A DNA stretch of 64,000 nucleotides. Origin: Roridomyces roridus. Taxonomy: Eukaryota; Basidiomycota; Agaricomycetes; Agaricales; Mycenaceae. The stretch spans positions 1,054,001 through 1,118,000 of the forward strand of contig JARKIF010000013.1 of assembly GCA_029378245.1 (NCBI GenBank), written 5' to 3'. Every line of letters begins with the position of its first letter. Position 1 is the stretch's first letter. The position numbers were made by a program, and so were the translations under genes. Below, piece by piece: positions 32,902 through 43,473 of the stretch. The notes under the pieces were generated by a model, which did not search any database, was not told where the DNA came from, and saw nothing but the letters and a program-made list of their open reading frames with translations.

Positions 32902-34998
32902 TTAATTTCCCTCATCTCCAGCAAGATCACCAGCAGAAAGCCGCATGGGAAGAACCGCAGCCCGACCAAAGTACTCGTAGAAGCTGAGCGTGTAATATCG
33001 CGCAACACAATCTTCCAGCAGCCGCTGCTCACCCTCAGAAAACTCCTCCTCGGGTTTCCCGAGCCGCTCGGGGTCGATGAACCTCGGCCGTGCGACATCA
33101 GTATTACCCCAATCCAACATCAACGTTCCGAGGCGAATAAAATATCGAAGCCGGTCCTCGCGAGATACGGATGCGAAACCACGTGTTGCCAGAGCTAGAG
33201 GCACGCACTCGAGTTGTCCGCCTGGAAAGCACATGCGGACGTCCTCGAAGCGTTCTTGGCCCGACGCACGCCGGTCGAGGGCCGATAGCTCGTAACGAAA
33301 GTTGATCTCCGCAACCTCCCATATCGACCGTCGGAACTCGTTAATCGTGTACTGGGGAATGTTCTCCGGCGGGACAGGCAATACGGCAAGCTGACTCTGA
33401 TCGAGATGCCCAGCAATGATGAGAGGCTCGAGGATAGCGGCGAGGCCAATACTGCGCTTCCCCGTGCGCGAGTTGACATGGCCACGGGGCTCGATCAAAC
33501 CCTCGAGGATATCCCGCCATTGCTGGTTCGTCAGCGGTGTCCACTTGCCCAAAGTCAAGAGGTACAGGATTGCGTCGCGGACATGGCGCCAATGATGCAG
33601 AAATTTGCATCGCCGAACGGGATCCTCGGCCGACGCGAAAAGAGCTGGCTCCGGCAGTGTAAAGCACTTGTCTCGAGAACCCGGCTTCAAGGGACGTGTG
33701 GTGGCGGTTCTGTCGACACAGCGCAGAGCTACACTCCACACAGGAATATAGTCGGGCATTTCCTGGGCCTGGAGAGGCGCATAGGGATCACGATCCATTT
33801 TCTTGGGTCCCTTCGGCCCTCCCTTCTTTTTCTTGCCGATCAGAGAGGTAGCTCCCCCGTCAGCCGCAGGAGCCTGGTCTGAGATGGGAGTGTCAGCGTG
33901 GTTCATTGCACAACAAAGCACTTACATGGAGCAAAGCGATTTGAGATGGTCGATGAACGGACGGACCCCGTAGGGGGAATCATGGATGAAGTGCCCAGGG
34001 ATTCGGAAGAGTCGAATATGTCGCGGTAGAAGGAGGTCGCGCGAAGCAAGGCGTGCATGGCGTGTATCTTCTCCGTCGTGCTAGCCCCGGTGTAGATGGG
34101 CTTGAGCCCCAAGATATCGGTCTGGGTAGTCACTTGTAGCTGAAGGAGCCAGCTCGGGGGAGCGGTCAATGGTACCACGCCGAGGATATTCTCGTTCGCG
34201 AACAGATGCAGCGGACGCACGAACCAAAACGGCAATTTCGCCCTGAAGAGCTCTTGGGCAATGCGAGGATCGGTCGTGAAGGCTCCAATGCATTTTTCGT
34301 TGACGCTGTAAATTTCGGCAGCATCCAGTAGATCGATTCTCGGTTTGTAAATTGTAAGGAAATCAAGAAGGGCCGTCAACTCGAGAAAGTTGCGCTGCAC
34401 GCCGGTAAGCGTGAAACACATTTGGTCAAAAGTCAAGGGCAGACTCTCGAGACGAGTCAAGCCATACTCGAGGCTCTTGTTCAGTTCGACGAAAAGAGGA
34501 TGGGGGGATTGATGCAATGGCAGGGATCGGAGGTACCGGTCCACCCTGGCTCTGAGAGGGAGGAAAAGGTCACGGACTTCCACATAGCGCGCCAAACTGA
34601 GGCGCCCGATTCCTCTCGTTATGGAGGATACACACTCATGATCGTCCGGGATCGGGGTGTACCACATCGGTGCGAGCTCAGGGCAAGTCTCGCGCCGCGG
34701 GATCGCGGCCAACTGGCAGTAAAATGAGCTGTATTGTTGAGGCCAGAGCGTTGGATCGTCCAGGCCAAAGCGAGTATCGCGGTGAAAGTACACGACGTGG
34801 TTTTTGGAGATGTCTGGGAGCTCGGGGATATAGGCTGCGTTTGTGGTGACGAGGTAGGTCTCCCCGTGGACCTGAGTAAGACATCCGACTCGTCCATCGA
34901 ATGGGCCAAGACGGACTGAATAACGGTGAGGTGGTACGAGTGGTGGAGCGAGAGTGAGTACCGTTCGGATTCCTATTCCTAAGAAGATTGGTGTCCAT
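32902..34998 (-). CDS. Unknown Agaricomycete protein, about 670 residues
   Basis: The first exon gives MDTNLLRNRNPN, then a short intron, then RLGPFDGRVGCLTQVHGETY. A second intron at about 33900-33943 joins ISNRFAPY to QAPAADGGATSLIGKKKKGG. Reading from 34998 gives one continuous product; the longer open frame reaching 35018 begins with GTG and runs through intron 1, so it is rejected. Blocks include NHVVYFHRDTRFGLDDPTLW, LPFWFVRPLHLFANENILGV, ATTEK-like linker, MDRDPYAPLQAQEMPDYIPV and HWRHVRDAILYLLTLGKWTP. A lysine/glycine patch (GKKKKGGPKGPKK) could bind nucleic acid or target the nucleus. I recognise the style of a common Agaricomycete hypothetical family but know no function. Confidence 0.65.
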
Positions 34999-35458
34999 TT
35001 TGTCGACAAGAATTTCACTCAGTGGCCGAGTAACGACTTGGAGTCGGAAGCAGAATCTTGCGGATGTGAGGAGGCACAGGAGGAAGGTCTAGATTTGAGG
35101 ACTGGACTAGGCAAGGACGTGCCACTGACGCGGCGACGGGGAAGAGAGAGAGAACGTTTTGATCGATTTGTCATCGCCTGATCCGTAACCTGCTTTTGAC
35201 CACCATGACGACTTTCCTTTTCTCAAGTTCTCCACTTGTTCTCCGTCTGTCTCACTCCGCGGTAAACGGGGCATCCGATATATTCGCTGGTCCGTGTAAA
35301 ACGCTCGGTTTATCTCCTCGGAATGGGAACTCAGAAACTTGCTCTCGCGACGGTAGTCGATTCTCGATTCTCGATGCGCAGTTGCCCGTGAACATTCTAA
35401 AAGAAAGGTATGCCATAAGCCCAATTTTTATTTTCGCAACGTCAACTCGTGGGCATGT

Positions 35459-37174
35459 CTACGCCTCTGTCTTTTCCAGCTCAAGCGGCCTCTCCACCAC
35501 CTCCTTCGTAATCCTTATATTCTTGATAAACAAAGACGCAATCAGCGCCAACCCCGCCACGGGCACGCCCACCACAAACACCACCCTCAGCGCCTCAGTA
35601 TAACTCCTCACCACCCCCGGAATCATCTCCTGCGGCAACTCGGTGTATATGTTGGTTGGCGACTCGCGCACGACAGATGCCGGCGCCTCTGGTGCATACT
35701 TTCGCAAATACTTTGTGAGCTGCGACGAGAACACCGGCTCTGCGACGCCCAGCCCCATTGTACCGCCAAAGAACTGACCGAATGCGGCCATGGACGTCGC
35801 CTGCCCAAGGAGGCGTGGCGTGTCTTTGAACTCGGCCTGCATCGCTACCAGCGAATTCTGCATACCTAGACCGGTGCCGATCCCAGCGAGGATCTGGAAG
35901 CCGATGATCCGCGATACCGGCGTGGTGGTATTCAGGGTGTATAGAAGCCCTGAGCCGATGGCGAGAAAGAAGGGCGCGCCGACGAGGAAGGGGAAGTAGT
36001 ATCCCGTCATGCTGGCTATTTGGCCAGAGGCAATGGCACTGAGGATGGCGCCGAAGAGGAACGGTAGCAAGTGCACCGCCGAGTTGGTCGCAGTGCGGTG
36101 ACGCACGGCTTGGTAGAAGATGGGGATGTAGTACGCGAAGAGGAGGAGGGTGAAGCGTGTGAGGAATGCGTACAGGATGATCGCGTATACGCTCCGGGAG
36201 TGGAAGATTGAGGTGGGGACCAAGGCGCGATCTTTGAGGTGCATTTCCCAGAAGACCAACGCGATGGCCAGGACGAACGCGACGATGAAGCAAATTATGA
36301 CGGCCGAGTCACCCCACGCCTTGGTGTTTCCGCCCCACTGAAGTGCGAGTACGAGGCTTGTGACAGCACCCGCGATGAGTACAGCGCCGACAAAGTCCAT
36401 CCGCAGGAACTGCGACAAGATGTCCCGTGGGGTGCGCCTGGAGAGGTCCGCGCCCAGTGGTGGCTGCGCTTTAAGCAAGAATATGACGGCGACAAGGGAC
36501 ACTCCGCCGATAGGGAGGTTCAAAAAGAAAATCCACGAGGGGTCCCATGATGGATGAAAGGCCAAAGACGGCACCGAGCAAGCCAAAAAGACGGGGGCGG
36601 TCTTGGATATGGGTGACTTCAGATATAATCTGCATGATTGTGGTGACTGCGAACGACGGTCAGTATATTCCCCGTGCCACAAACGATTAATGAGCTCACA
36701 GATCCCAGCTCCCCCGACTCCAGAAACCGTCCGTCCCACAATGAGCTGATGCACATTCGGCGCGAGTGCAGAAACGAGGGATCCAATCTCGAATATCGTG
36801 ATGGACGCCAGCATGATGTACTTTGCCGAACAGATCCGCAACAACTGCCCGTAGAACAGCAAGAATATGGTTTGTGCGAGGATGAAAGAGGAGGAGACCC
36901 AGCCCTGCAGACTGAAGGCGTTGAACTCGGAGGCGATCCGAGGCAGGGCGGTTGATAGGATCGTTTGGTCCAGGGCGGTGAGTAGCATGGATAATAACCT
37001 GGTTAAGGTCGAGAGTCAGATAAAAACCGAGAAATCGGCAACGACTGACAGTGCGGTGAACACAAGGTAGAGCTTCCGGCCTGTCAATATCTGCGAGGAA
37101 CCCTCTGTCGCCGGCTCGTTAATGCGCTCATTCTGAGGCTGGTTGTGTAGTTGCTGTTGGATTTGGGAAGACAT
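35459..37174 (-). pseudogene. MFS drug:H+ antiporter (14-TM, DHA2-like), frameshifted
   Basis: The start at 37174 (MSSQIQQQLHNQPQNE) and an intron lead into LTALDQTILSTALPRIASEF, the signature of 14-helix MFS efflux pumps. QGWVSSSFILAQTIFLLFYG, APNVHQLIVGRTVSGVGGAG and, after a second intron, DRPRLFGLLGAVFGLSSIMG follow. Next, relatives have a segment of about a dozen residues (GG-[AS]-F-type loop ending in W-R-W) before IFFLNLPIGGVSLVAV. Here that segment is absent and the two sides are in different frames at about 36535-36550. The remaining helices to the C-terminus (RPLELEKTEA) are open and well conserved. I read this as a deletion of about 37 bp that breaks the gene. An assembly error or an unrecognised exon are alternatives. 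Confidence 0.75.
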
Positions 37175-37477
37175 GCCGTGGAAGGGCAGAACGACATGTT
37201 TTTTATATATTGCTGTCTCGAACCAAAACGACAAAGCGTGAACTACTCAGCAACGGGTGAGCGGAACACGAGTTAAACATAGATTATCAGATAAGGAACT
37301 CATTACCCAACTTCTTTGACAGTGACTCATGACGGGTGGGCGGCGATTGCTCAATTTCCGACTGGCGGGAGGTTGCAGGACGACGCGCACTCAATATTAT
37401 GATTATTCTACGAAAAGATTGCACGAATCGTGTTAAAAGATATGTACCTATTCTAAAATTCTAAATAGTCCGTGAGA

Positions 37478-38467
37478 TCAAAAGGGAACGCAGTCAAAGT
37501 CCAGACGAAGCAACCCGGAAAAGGCTCGCATCCTCAACGCACGCAGTGCCCACGACCTTGAATCCAGGAAGGCACCGACGCACAGCACATTTCCCCTTGA
37601 TGCAAGCAACGTCCGCGACGTCCGGGATCAAAGTGCAATCCACACCCGTCGTGGAACCTGTGAGGGAGGAGATGGTGTCTGCCGTGCAGCCGCCGCCTGA
37701 ACGTATCGTTAATAAGATAAACAGAGAAGAAAGGAAGGAGGGAAGAAGGGAAACGCACAACTCTCCAAATCCGAACTCGTGTCGATACACTCCCAAGCGC
37801 GCGAGCTGCTGCTCCCGGGAATGCCACACGCCGTCCAGCCCGTCTTGCACGACTTTTGCGCCTCACGACCCCAGTAGTCGTCTACCACGCGGGTATCTGA
37901 AGAACGCTTGCCACGCCCGGCAGTCCCCGACGGCAACGATCGCTTACACTCGCCGTTGTACGAAAAGTACCCGTCGTCGCATTTGTACCCGCAGAGGTCG
38001 CTGCGCCGACAGTTGGGCGTGGAGAAGGCGGGGTGCGTGCAGGTGCGTTTGTCGCTGGGTTTGCAGCCGTGGATCTATGGAAAAGTCGGTAAGTACGCAT
38101 ACATAGCCAACGGGCAGGGATGACGACGCACCTTATCAGTGAGAGCAGTGATAGTCTCGCTCTGCCCGATCTTCCACCCGCTGCGGATGGGTTTGCACGA
38201 TGTGGAGCGGGAGAAGTCGGTAAGGACGCTGACGCAGGTGCAGATTTCCTCTTTCACTAGAGAAGATAAGATTCGAGCATGGAGTAGTATGTATGAGATT
38301 GAATACACACCGTCGATGGTACCGCAGTTGACCCCGCGAACGACGAGGGAGCCACTGACACACGCGCAGACGGTCTCCGGGGAACGAGAGGTACGGGGGG
38401 CGAGGCCTTCGATGATGGCTCCATGGGCGATGACTGCGAGAGCAGCAATGGTGAGGAGGAACCGCAT
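37478..38467 (-). CDS. PriA-like cysteine-rich secreted protein
   Basis: A signal peptide (MRFLLTIAALAVIAHG) is followed by repeated cysteine pairs over four or more exons: ETVCACVSGSLVVRGVNCG, EEICTCVSVLTDFSRSTSC, then CKPSDKRTCTHPAFSTPNC, CGYKCDDGYFSYNGECKRS, WTACGIPGSSSSRAWECID, and the C-terminal GGGCTADTISSLTGSTTGVD with CIKGKCAVRRCLPGF, ending DCVPF at 37478. This arrangement resembles the priA family first described from Lentinula, associated with fruiting primordia. Function is unknown; it is presumably a disulfide-rich extracellular or wall protein. A GRGKRSSD stretch could be a Kex2 site. A damaged tandem copy lies immediately upstream (see 38945-44010). Confidence 0.82.
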
Positions 38468-39011
38468 TCCGGACGAATAATCAATGAATGTAGGGAGAGA
38501 ACGTGGTCGGTGGGCTACCGTGGTGGGGGAAAATTTGTCAATGAGCGAGCAGCTGCATGTTTTTTTCGCGCTTAAAAGAAAGCTGGTGCGACCGAACGCG
38601 ATCGGAATGTGGAGCGATACTTAGGAGCATTCAGGAGTAGTTAATTTATTTGAGACGCCTGGGCGGGATGAAATTTTCCGTCGGAGAGGGTTTCAATGCC
38701 AGAGAAGGGGAGTTGGAGCGAGTGATAGACTCTCGTGGGTTGTCGTGGATATGAGAGCCACCGCCACGAGTTTCGGGCTGGGGCAAGTCGCGGATGGGAA
38801 GATGGACGTCGGGATCAAAGAGGTCGGGATGACTAAGCCGAGCCCCTCTTGCCTGGACCATCGATTTTCCGCGACTGCTCTTTGAATCCGCGTCTGTGTT
38901 CTGCCAGTGGTTTAGGCGGGATTCTCTGATACACCAAACGGCGCGCGAAAAGACTGTCTGAATTGTGTTAAAAAAGTATGTACCCAGCCCAAACCCAGCC
39001 CGGGCCTATGT

Positions 39012-39250
39012 AATAGGTGAGATCAAAAGGGAACGCAGTCAAAGCCAGACGAAGCCTCCCGGAAAAGGCTCGCATCCTCAACGCACGCAGTGCCGCCGCT
39101 CACGACCTTGAATTCAGGAAGGCACCGGCGCACAGCACATTTCCCCTTGATACAAGCAACGTCCGCTAACGTGCAATCCACACCCGTCGTGGAACCTGTG
39201 AGCGAGAAGATGGTATCTGTTGGGTGTCTGCCGTACAGCCGCCGCCTGTG
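39012..39250 (-). pseudogene. 3' fragment of priA-like pseudogene
   Basis: Reads TADTIFSLTGSTTGVDCTL-type sequence, then ADVACIKGKCAVRRCLPEF, CVEDASLFREASSGFDCVPF and stop. It matches the last exon of the intact gene with small indels, and ends abruptly at 39250 where similarity to the neighbour is lost. Confidence 0.8.
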
Positions 39251-39259
39251 GGTTGAAAC

Positions 39260-39850
39260 GTTGACTCCTGGCAAATAATTTGCACCAATATCTTAGGTTC
39301 GGCAACGGGATGTACACATCAAAAACTTCATCCAAGTACGCACCATTGTACACCCGCCATGGTTGAACTTTCAACTGACGGTGAATTCTCAGAGCAGCAA
39401 GGTACTCTCACAACGGCCAGCCATCAAAGTATAAAGTGATGCTCTTGAACAATGTGGCGGTTGGAAAGACCTACCAGACCCAGGCTTTGATTCTGTCCGT
39501 CTCCTTTGGCGTTTGACTGCCATTGATGAAGCTGATTTCGGAACAGGTTTGCGGCTTGCCAGGCACTGCACTCAATTTCGATGAGACCTGCGTGTACAAC
39601 GACGATGCTATGCGGCCGACGTACCTCATTTTGTACAATGCATGAATTGCTGGGAGGACTTTCGATGTACATAGAGATGCCCGAGTGTGTTTAGATTTCT
39701 TTTTGCTTGTCTCTGGGAGGAATTCCGCGGTTGACTTGGGTAAATTTCCCGATTTGTTCAATATATAAGTATGAACATACACAGACTTTCGAAACACTAA
39801 TTGTGAGATCTGATGTTCGAAGAGAGACAATCAAAATCCCATGGTTTGAA
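39260..39850. other. Insert sequence downstream of peptide gene, no gene assigned
   Basis: 39720-39850 carries the conserved 3' region of the peptide family (GTGTTTCGAAAGTCTGTGTA on the minus strand). The minus-strand reading near 39470-39660 (containing EISFINGSQTPKETDRIKAW) has some coding flavour but no supported gene model. Confidence 0.35.
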
Positions 39851-39852
39851 AA

Positions 39853-40159
39853 CTAGCCCTGATTATGCTCGCATCCTTCCCCGAGGCACCCGGGTGAGGT
39901 CCTTTTCGAGTTGTTGTGGTCGCAGCCTTCACCGAGGCACCCGGGGGAGGTCCGCTTCGAATTGTTGTGGTCGCAACCTTCACCGAGGCACCCCGGCGAA
40001 GTCCTTTTCGAATTGTTGTGGTCGCAGCCTTCACCGAGGCACCCCGGCGAAGTCCTTTTCGAATTGTTGTGGTCGCAACCTTCACCGAGGCACCCCGGCG
40101 ACGTCCGTTTCGAGTTGTTGTGGTCGCAGCCTTCACCGAGGCACCCGGGAGAGGTCCGC
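39853..40159 (-). repeat. Six 51-bp tandem coding repeats
   Basis: Near-perfect 51-bp units, each encoding one 15-residue peptide plus Lys-Arg. Differences between units are mostly synonymous (for example AAG CGG versus AAA AGG at the cleavage site). Confidence 0.9.
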
Positions 40160-40396
40160 CTAAAAATCAACATGAGTACCCCCAATTCAATAGGTAGTAG
40201 TGCAAGTACTCACTTGGCGACAGAAGCTGCGTCAACTCGGACGTCGAGGCCGTCCCTGGGTTGAGCCTGCGGAGCAGTGGTTCAGTTCAACTGACGCATA
40301 ACTTCAATACACCAGTTGAGGACTGACCACGGGTGTAGCAGCAACAAGAGTCACCGCCAGAGCGATGATGGAGGTGAGGACGATATTGAAACGCAT
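39853..40396 (-). CDS. Kex2-processed repeat peptide precursor, six units (TSPG type)
   Basis: Three exons (40328-40396, 40214-40266, 39853-40159) encode 142 residues. A signal peptide (MRFNIVL to VAATPV) is followed by a leader starting AQPRDGLDVRV and ending in Lys, completed across intron 2 to Lys-Arg. Five copies of TSPGCLGEGCDHNNS each followed by KR come next, and a sixth variant, TSPGCLGEGCEHNQG, ends at the stop. Units are identical in protein and nearly so in DNA, so the array is recently expanded or homogenised. The core C-L-G-E-G-C-D-H-N matches the gene at 7815-8349, while the first four residues differ (TSPG versus xLPE). The expected product is many copies of one secreted 15-mer with a C-x4-C pair. 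A solo LTR separates the coding region from the family promoter. Function unknown. Confidence 0.9.
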
Positions 40397-40404
40397 GTTG
40401 GATT

Positions 40405-41844
40405 GTGGTGATAACGCTGCCGCCGACTCAACACTCAAACACTACCCAAACAAAAGGGCAGTGGGATCGCGTTAGGTAGACGAAGTTGTTGTTGTGCGAG
40501 GGTGTCTTCTCAGTGACGGAACACTTTGAGTCCGACTGAGCGTTGAAACGGGAACTAAGCAGCGAGACGGTATAAAACCAAGCTCAAGCTGAACCAAGTT
40601 CGATTCGATAGGCCAAAACACAAACTCCAAATCAACCAACACAACCAATCCGAACACAAGCTAACGTTGCCAACCAACGATCACCAAGTTCAATCCCAAA
40701 CCAAACCAAATCCAACAAAGTCCAAAGTCCAACCAAAAACCAATCCAACAAGCACAAGATCACACAAATCACAAGGACAGAGTCCAAGGGCGAGAGGTTT
40801 TAGACAGTAAATGCCAATGAAATGGAGCTTCGCACACAGCTAGGCCTACCAATACAGTGGGGTTCCATTCTACATACTGGGCTTTTATACATGCTGGGTG
40901 TAAATTAAGGAACAAATGAAATGATCATATCCATGAATCTGCACTCCTTTCCGCTCAATAACTGTCCCCCTCTCCGTCCATCTCCAGGCAACATTGGAGC
41001 TCCTGCCGAGCGCTCCACAACCCAACACCGAGGCCCAACTCTGGTCTTGAGTCCTGGTCCTCTGTGCCTTGTATAGTCCTGATTCCTGCTGAGCACCTGT
41101 TTGGTATACGGCTCCTCGAACATCACCGTCTGAGGATACACAGAATGCCTGCAATATCCCAGCTCCACAATCCCTAAACATCACTCCTTTGTGTCAGGCA
41201 CAAGGTTGTCACCTTGGCGCCGTCAACCATTCCTATCCGTCAAGCTCCGCAACTGACTCATCCAAGTGGCACACACAGGGCAACTATCCCTGTCTGTCGA
41301 ACATTGATTTGATTCACTGATCATCCCTGGCAGTCTCGGCAGTCAACCATCAAGATCATAATCCGGCATCTCCAAATCTGATCGGCATTTGATGGTATCA
41401 CTGATTCGAACTCCAGCACCCTGTGATTCCAACAATATTTGATTGAGGTTGACATTTGCAAGTAAACCAGCTGGATTGGGTCATTTAGACTTTCTAGCAT
41501 TCGGCAGACCTCCCTGAGAAGAACATCCAACTCATTTCATTGAGATGTCAGACCAGTTCCAGCCAACAGACGCCCCTGCCAACGACGACTTCCAACTATG
41601 AGAACTCCGGCTTTATCGGTCCTTCGGATGTATCGGATCAAAGGCTCGGTCAAGTCCACTTAGGTTTTGACCGAGGTTCGAAAGTCGATTCTCGCCGTTG
41701 TCAATTCTCTGGCCAGCAGCTCTGATAGCCCTAACCCTCTAGGATCAATAATGCACCTGCTCTGGACCACGGTGATTGGTATAGGCATGAAAATGCTGAT
41801 TTGGTATGTTTTAACACCGAAAATTCCACAGGCTTATCAGTGGT
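40405..41844 (-). mobile_element. Solo LTR (about 1.43 kb) with 5-bp target duplication
   Basis: The element begins TGATAACGC at 40409 and ends GCTTATCA at 41839, giving TG...CA ends with short inverted repeats (TGATAA/TTATCA). It is flanked by GTGGT at 40405-40409 and 41840-41844, a 4-5 bp target-site duplication typical of LTR elements. Removing it joins GAGCCC to the ATG with 13 bases between, exactly as in the relatives at 1534 and 5474. Read on the minus strand, TATAAAAG (40882-40889) would start transcription towards the peptide gene; TATAAAAC on the plus strand (40571-40578) is another candidate. No internal gag-pol remains. Confidence 0.75.
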
Positions 41845-42010
41845 GGGCTCGAAGGTTTTGTTGGTAGCTTGGGAGGAGAATCGTTCCATCGCTGCTGCTT
41901 TATAGCAGTGAGGTTTACTCGATTCGATATTTGGAAACGGCGCCGATGGAGCTTGGAGGCCCCGAAACCCGACGCGCCGACGGGATTGATGCCATTCGGC
42001 TGTATGGGCG
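41845..42010 (-). promoter_or_regulatory. Displaced promoter of the TSPG peptide gene
   Basis: On the minus strand this segment carries the family promoter: CCTCACTGCTATAAAGCAGC (TATA at 41895-41904), then GCGATGGAACGA, AAGCTACCAACAAA and CCTTCGAGCCCA, directly comparable with 5390-5460. A GCATCAATCCCGTC block upstream matches the promoter of the gene at 7815-8349. The LTR now separates it from its coding region by about 1.4 kb. Confidence 0.75.
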
Positions 42011-42429
42011 CTGCAATATTGATATTTTACCTAGTTACTTGAAACTTCTCTTAGGGATATCTATTGCCGGAGACCCGAGGGGAAGGATTCACATTGCCTG
42101 AGAACAGAGTCGGCAAAATAATCCATTCAGACGCACCCAATTGCAACGCGATCCTGATTTTGATAATCGGATGGATCTTCGTCGTCGTCGCCGAGCCTTG
42201 TGAAGTTGTCAAATATCCACATACGTGGATTCAATCTGCGGCGTTGCGAGTCGCGTTTAGATGCACCCAGCCAATATTCCGTTTTTCCAGCCACGAACTC
42301 TGCAGCATTTTGTACCACAGCGGCACGTATTAGCCCCAGGCCTGGCTTCTACGGGCCAAGTTTTTGAAGTCACTGTTCAATCGGGGAAGGATAATAATCG
42401 CACGGGCTTCAAGAAGAGGTTATCTCGGG

Positions 42430-42790
42430 CTCTCGGAATGTTTGATACCTCCCACAAGCACGCCTCCCCATGCGAATAAATAAATAACTCCGAATCACCC
42501 ACCGACCTCGCATCTTCCTCGCTCAGCCCCAGATCCCCATCCCCATTCACCTTCGCGGCATCACGATCCGGGAAGAATGGATATTCCTCAATATCAGAGA
42601 TCGTCCCGTTCTCAGGCAGCGTCCTGGTGTAATACCCGCGGACGAGAGTTGGGATCGTCGTGGAGCAGTGCTGTTGTTCAAGTAAGAAAAGTGGGAGATG
42701 GGAAGGAGGGGAGGAGGAAGGAACGTACCCCAGGCCCATCTTGGACGATAATCCGCGACGACTCGGGCATGAGAGAGTTGATGCGCAGTC
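42430..42790 (-). pseudogene. Gene fragment, unknown
   Basis: The minus strand reads RLRINSLMPESSRIIVQDGP up to a donor, and after an acceptor HCSTTIPTLVRGYYTRTLPE, ISDIEEYPFFPDRDAAKVNG and DGDLGLSEEDARSVGDSE. Splicing is sensible and composition is gene-like. No start codon or further exons are found, and the end runs into a simple TTTATTTATTTATT stretch. It appears to be an internal two-exon piece of an unrecognised gene, carried in the segment that splits the priA-like copy. Confidence 0.45.
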
Positions 42791-42999
42791 TGCTTTGGAT
42801 ACGTGTGATTCTAAGAAAAGTCAATACATCTCATCCTTGATTCGTCATGTAGCAATTGCCAATTGCAACGGATGGGTCCATCTATACTATGACTATGACA
42901 TTCATCATCAGCACGGTTCAAAACGAAGAAATTCAACAAACGCACCGTATTGCTGAAATCAACATCGGCCACTCCAAACTCGCATTCCACGGCCCCGGG

Positions 43000-43473
43000 T
43001 GTGGAGAAGGCGGGGTGCGTGCAGGTGCGTTTGTCGCTGGGTTTTCAGCCGTGGATCTAAGGACTCCAGGTAAGTAGTAAGTAAGTACGTACGCATACAT
43101 AGCCAGCGGGAAGGGATGACGCACCTTTCTAGTGAGCGCAGTGATAGTCTCACTCTGCCCGATCTTCCACCCGCTGCGGATGCTGCACGATGTGGATCGG
43201 GAAAAGTCGGGGAGGACGCTGACGCAGGTGCAGATTTCCTCTTTGGATAGCTGAATTAACGATGAGATGCAAGCATGAACTATTATGTAGTATGTATGAG
43301 ATTGAATACGTATTACGCACCGTCAATGGTCCCGCAGTTGACCCCGCGAACGACGAGGGAGCCACTGACACACGCGCAGACGGTTTCTGGGGAACGAGAG
43401 GTGCGAGGGACGAGGCATTCGATGAGAGCCCATGGGCGATGACGGCCAGAGCAGAGATAGTGAGGAAGAACAT
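43000..43473 (-). pseudogene. 5' fragment of priA-like pseudogene
   Basis: Starts at 43473 (MFFLTISALAVIAHG), matching the intact signal peptide. A deletion just after it shifts the frame, so the ETVCACVSGS block is no longer read. Further exons (EEICTCV block, TSC block) are recognisable down to about 43000, where similarity ends at the insert boundary. Confidence 0.8.

Noticed and set aside
39853..40396. Assignment to dikaritin/ustiloxin-type RiPPs
   Set aside because: No UstYa-like (DUF3328) oxidase or tyrosinase was recognised nearby and the units lack the Tyr or Phe residues those enzymes crosslink. Only the Kex2-repeat architecture is shared.
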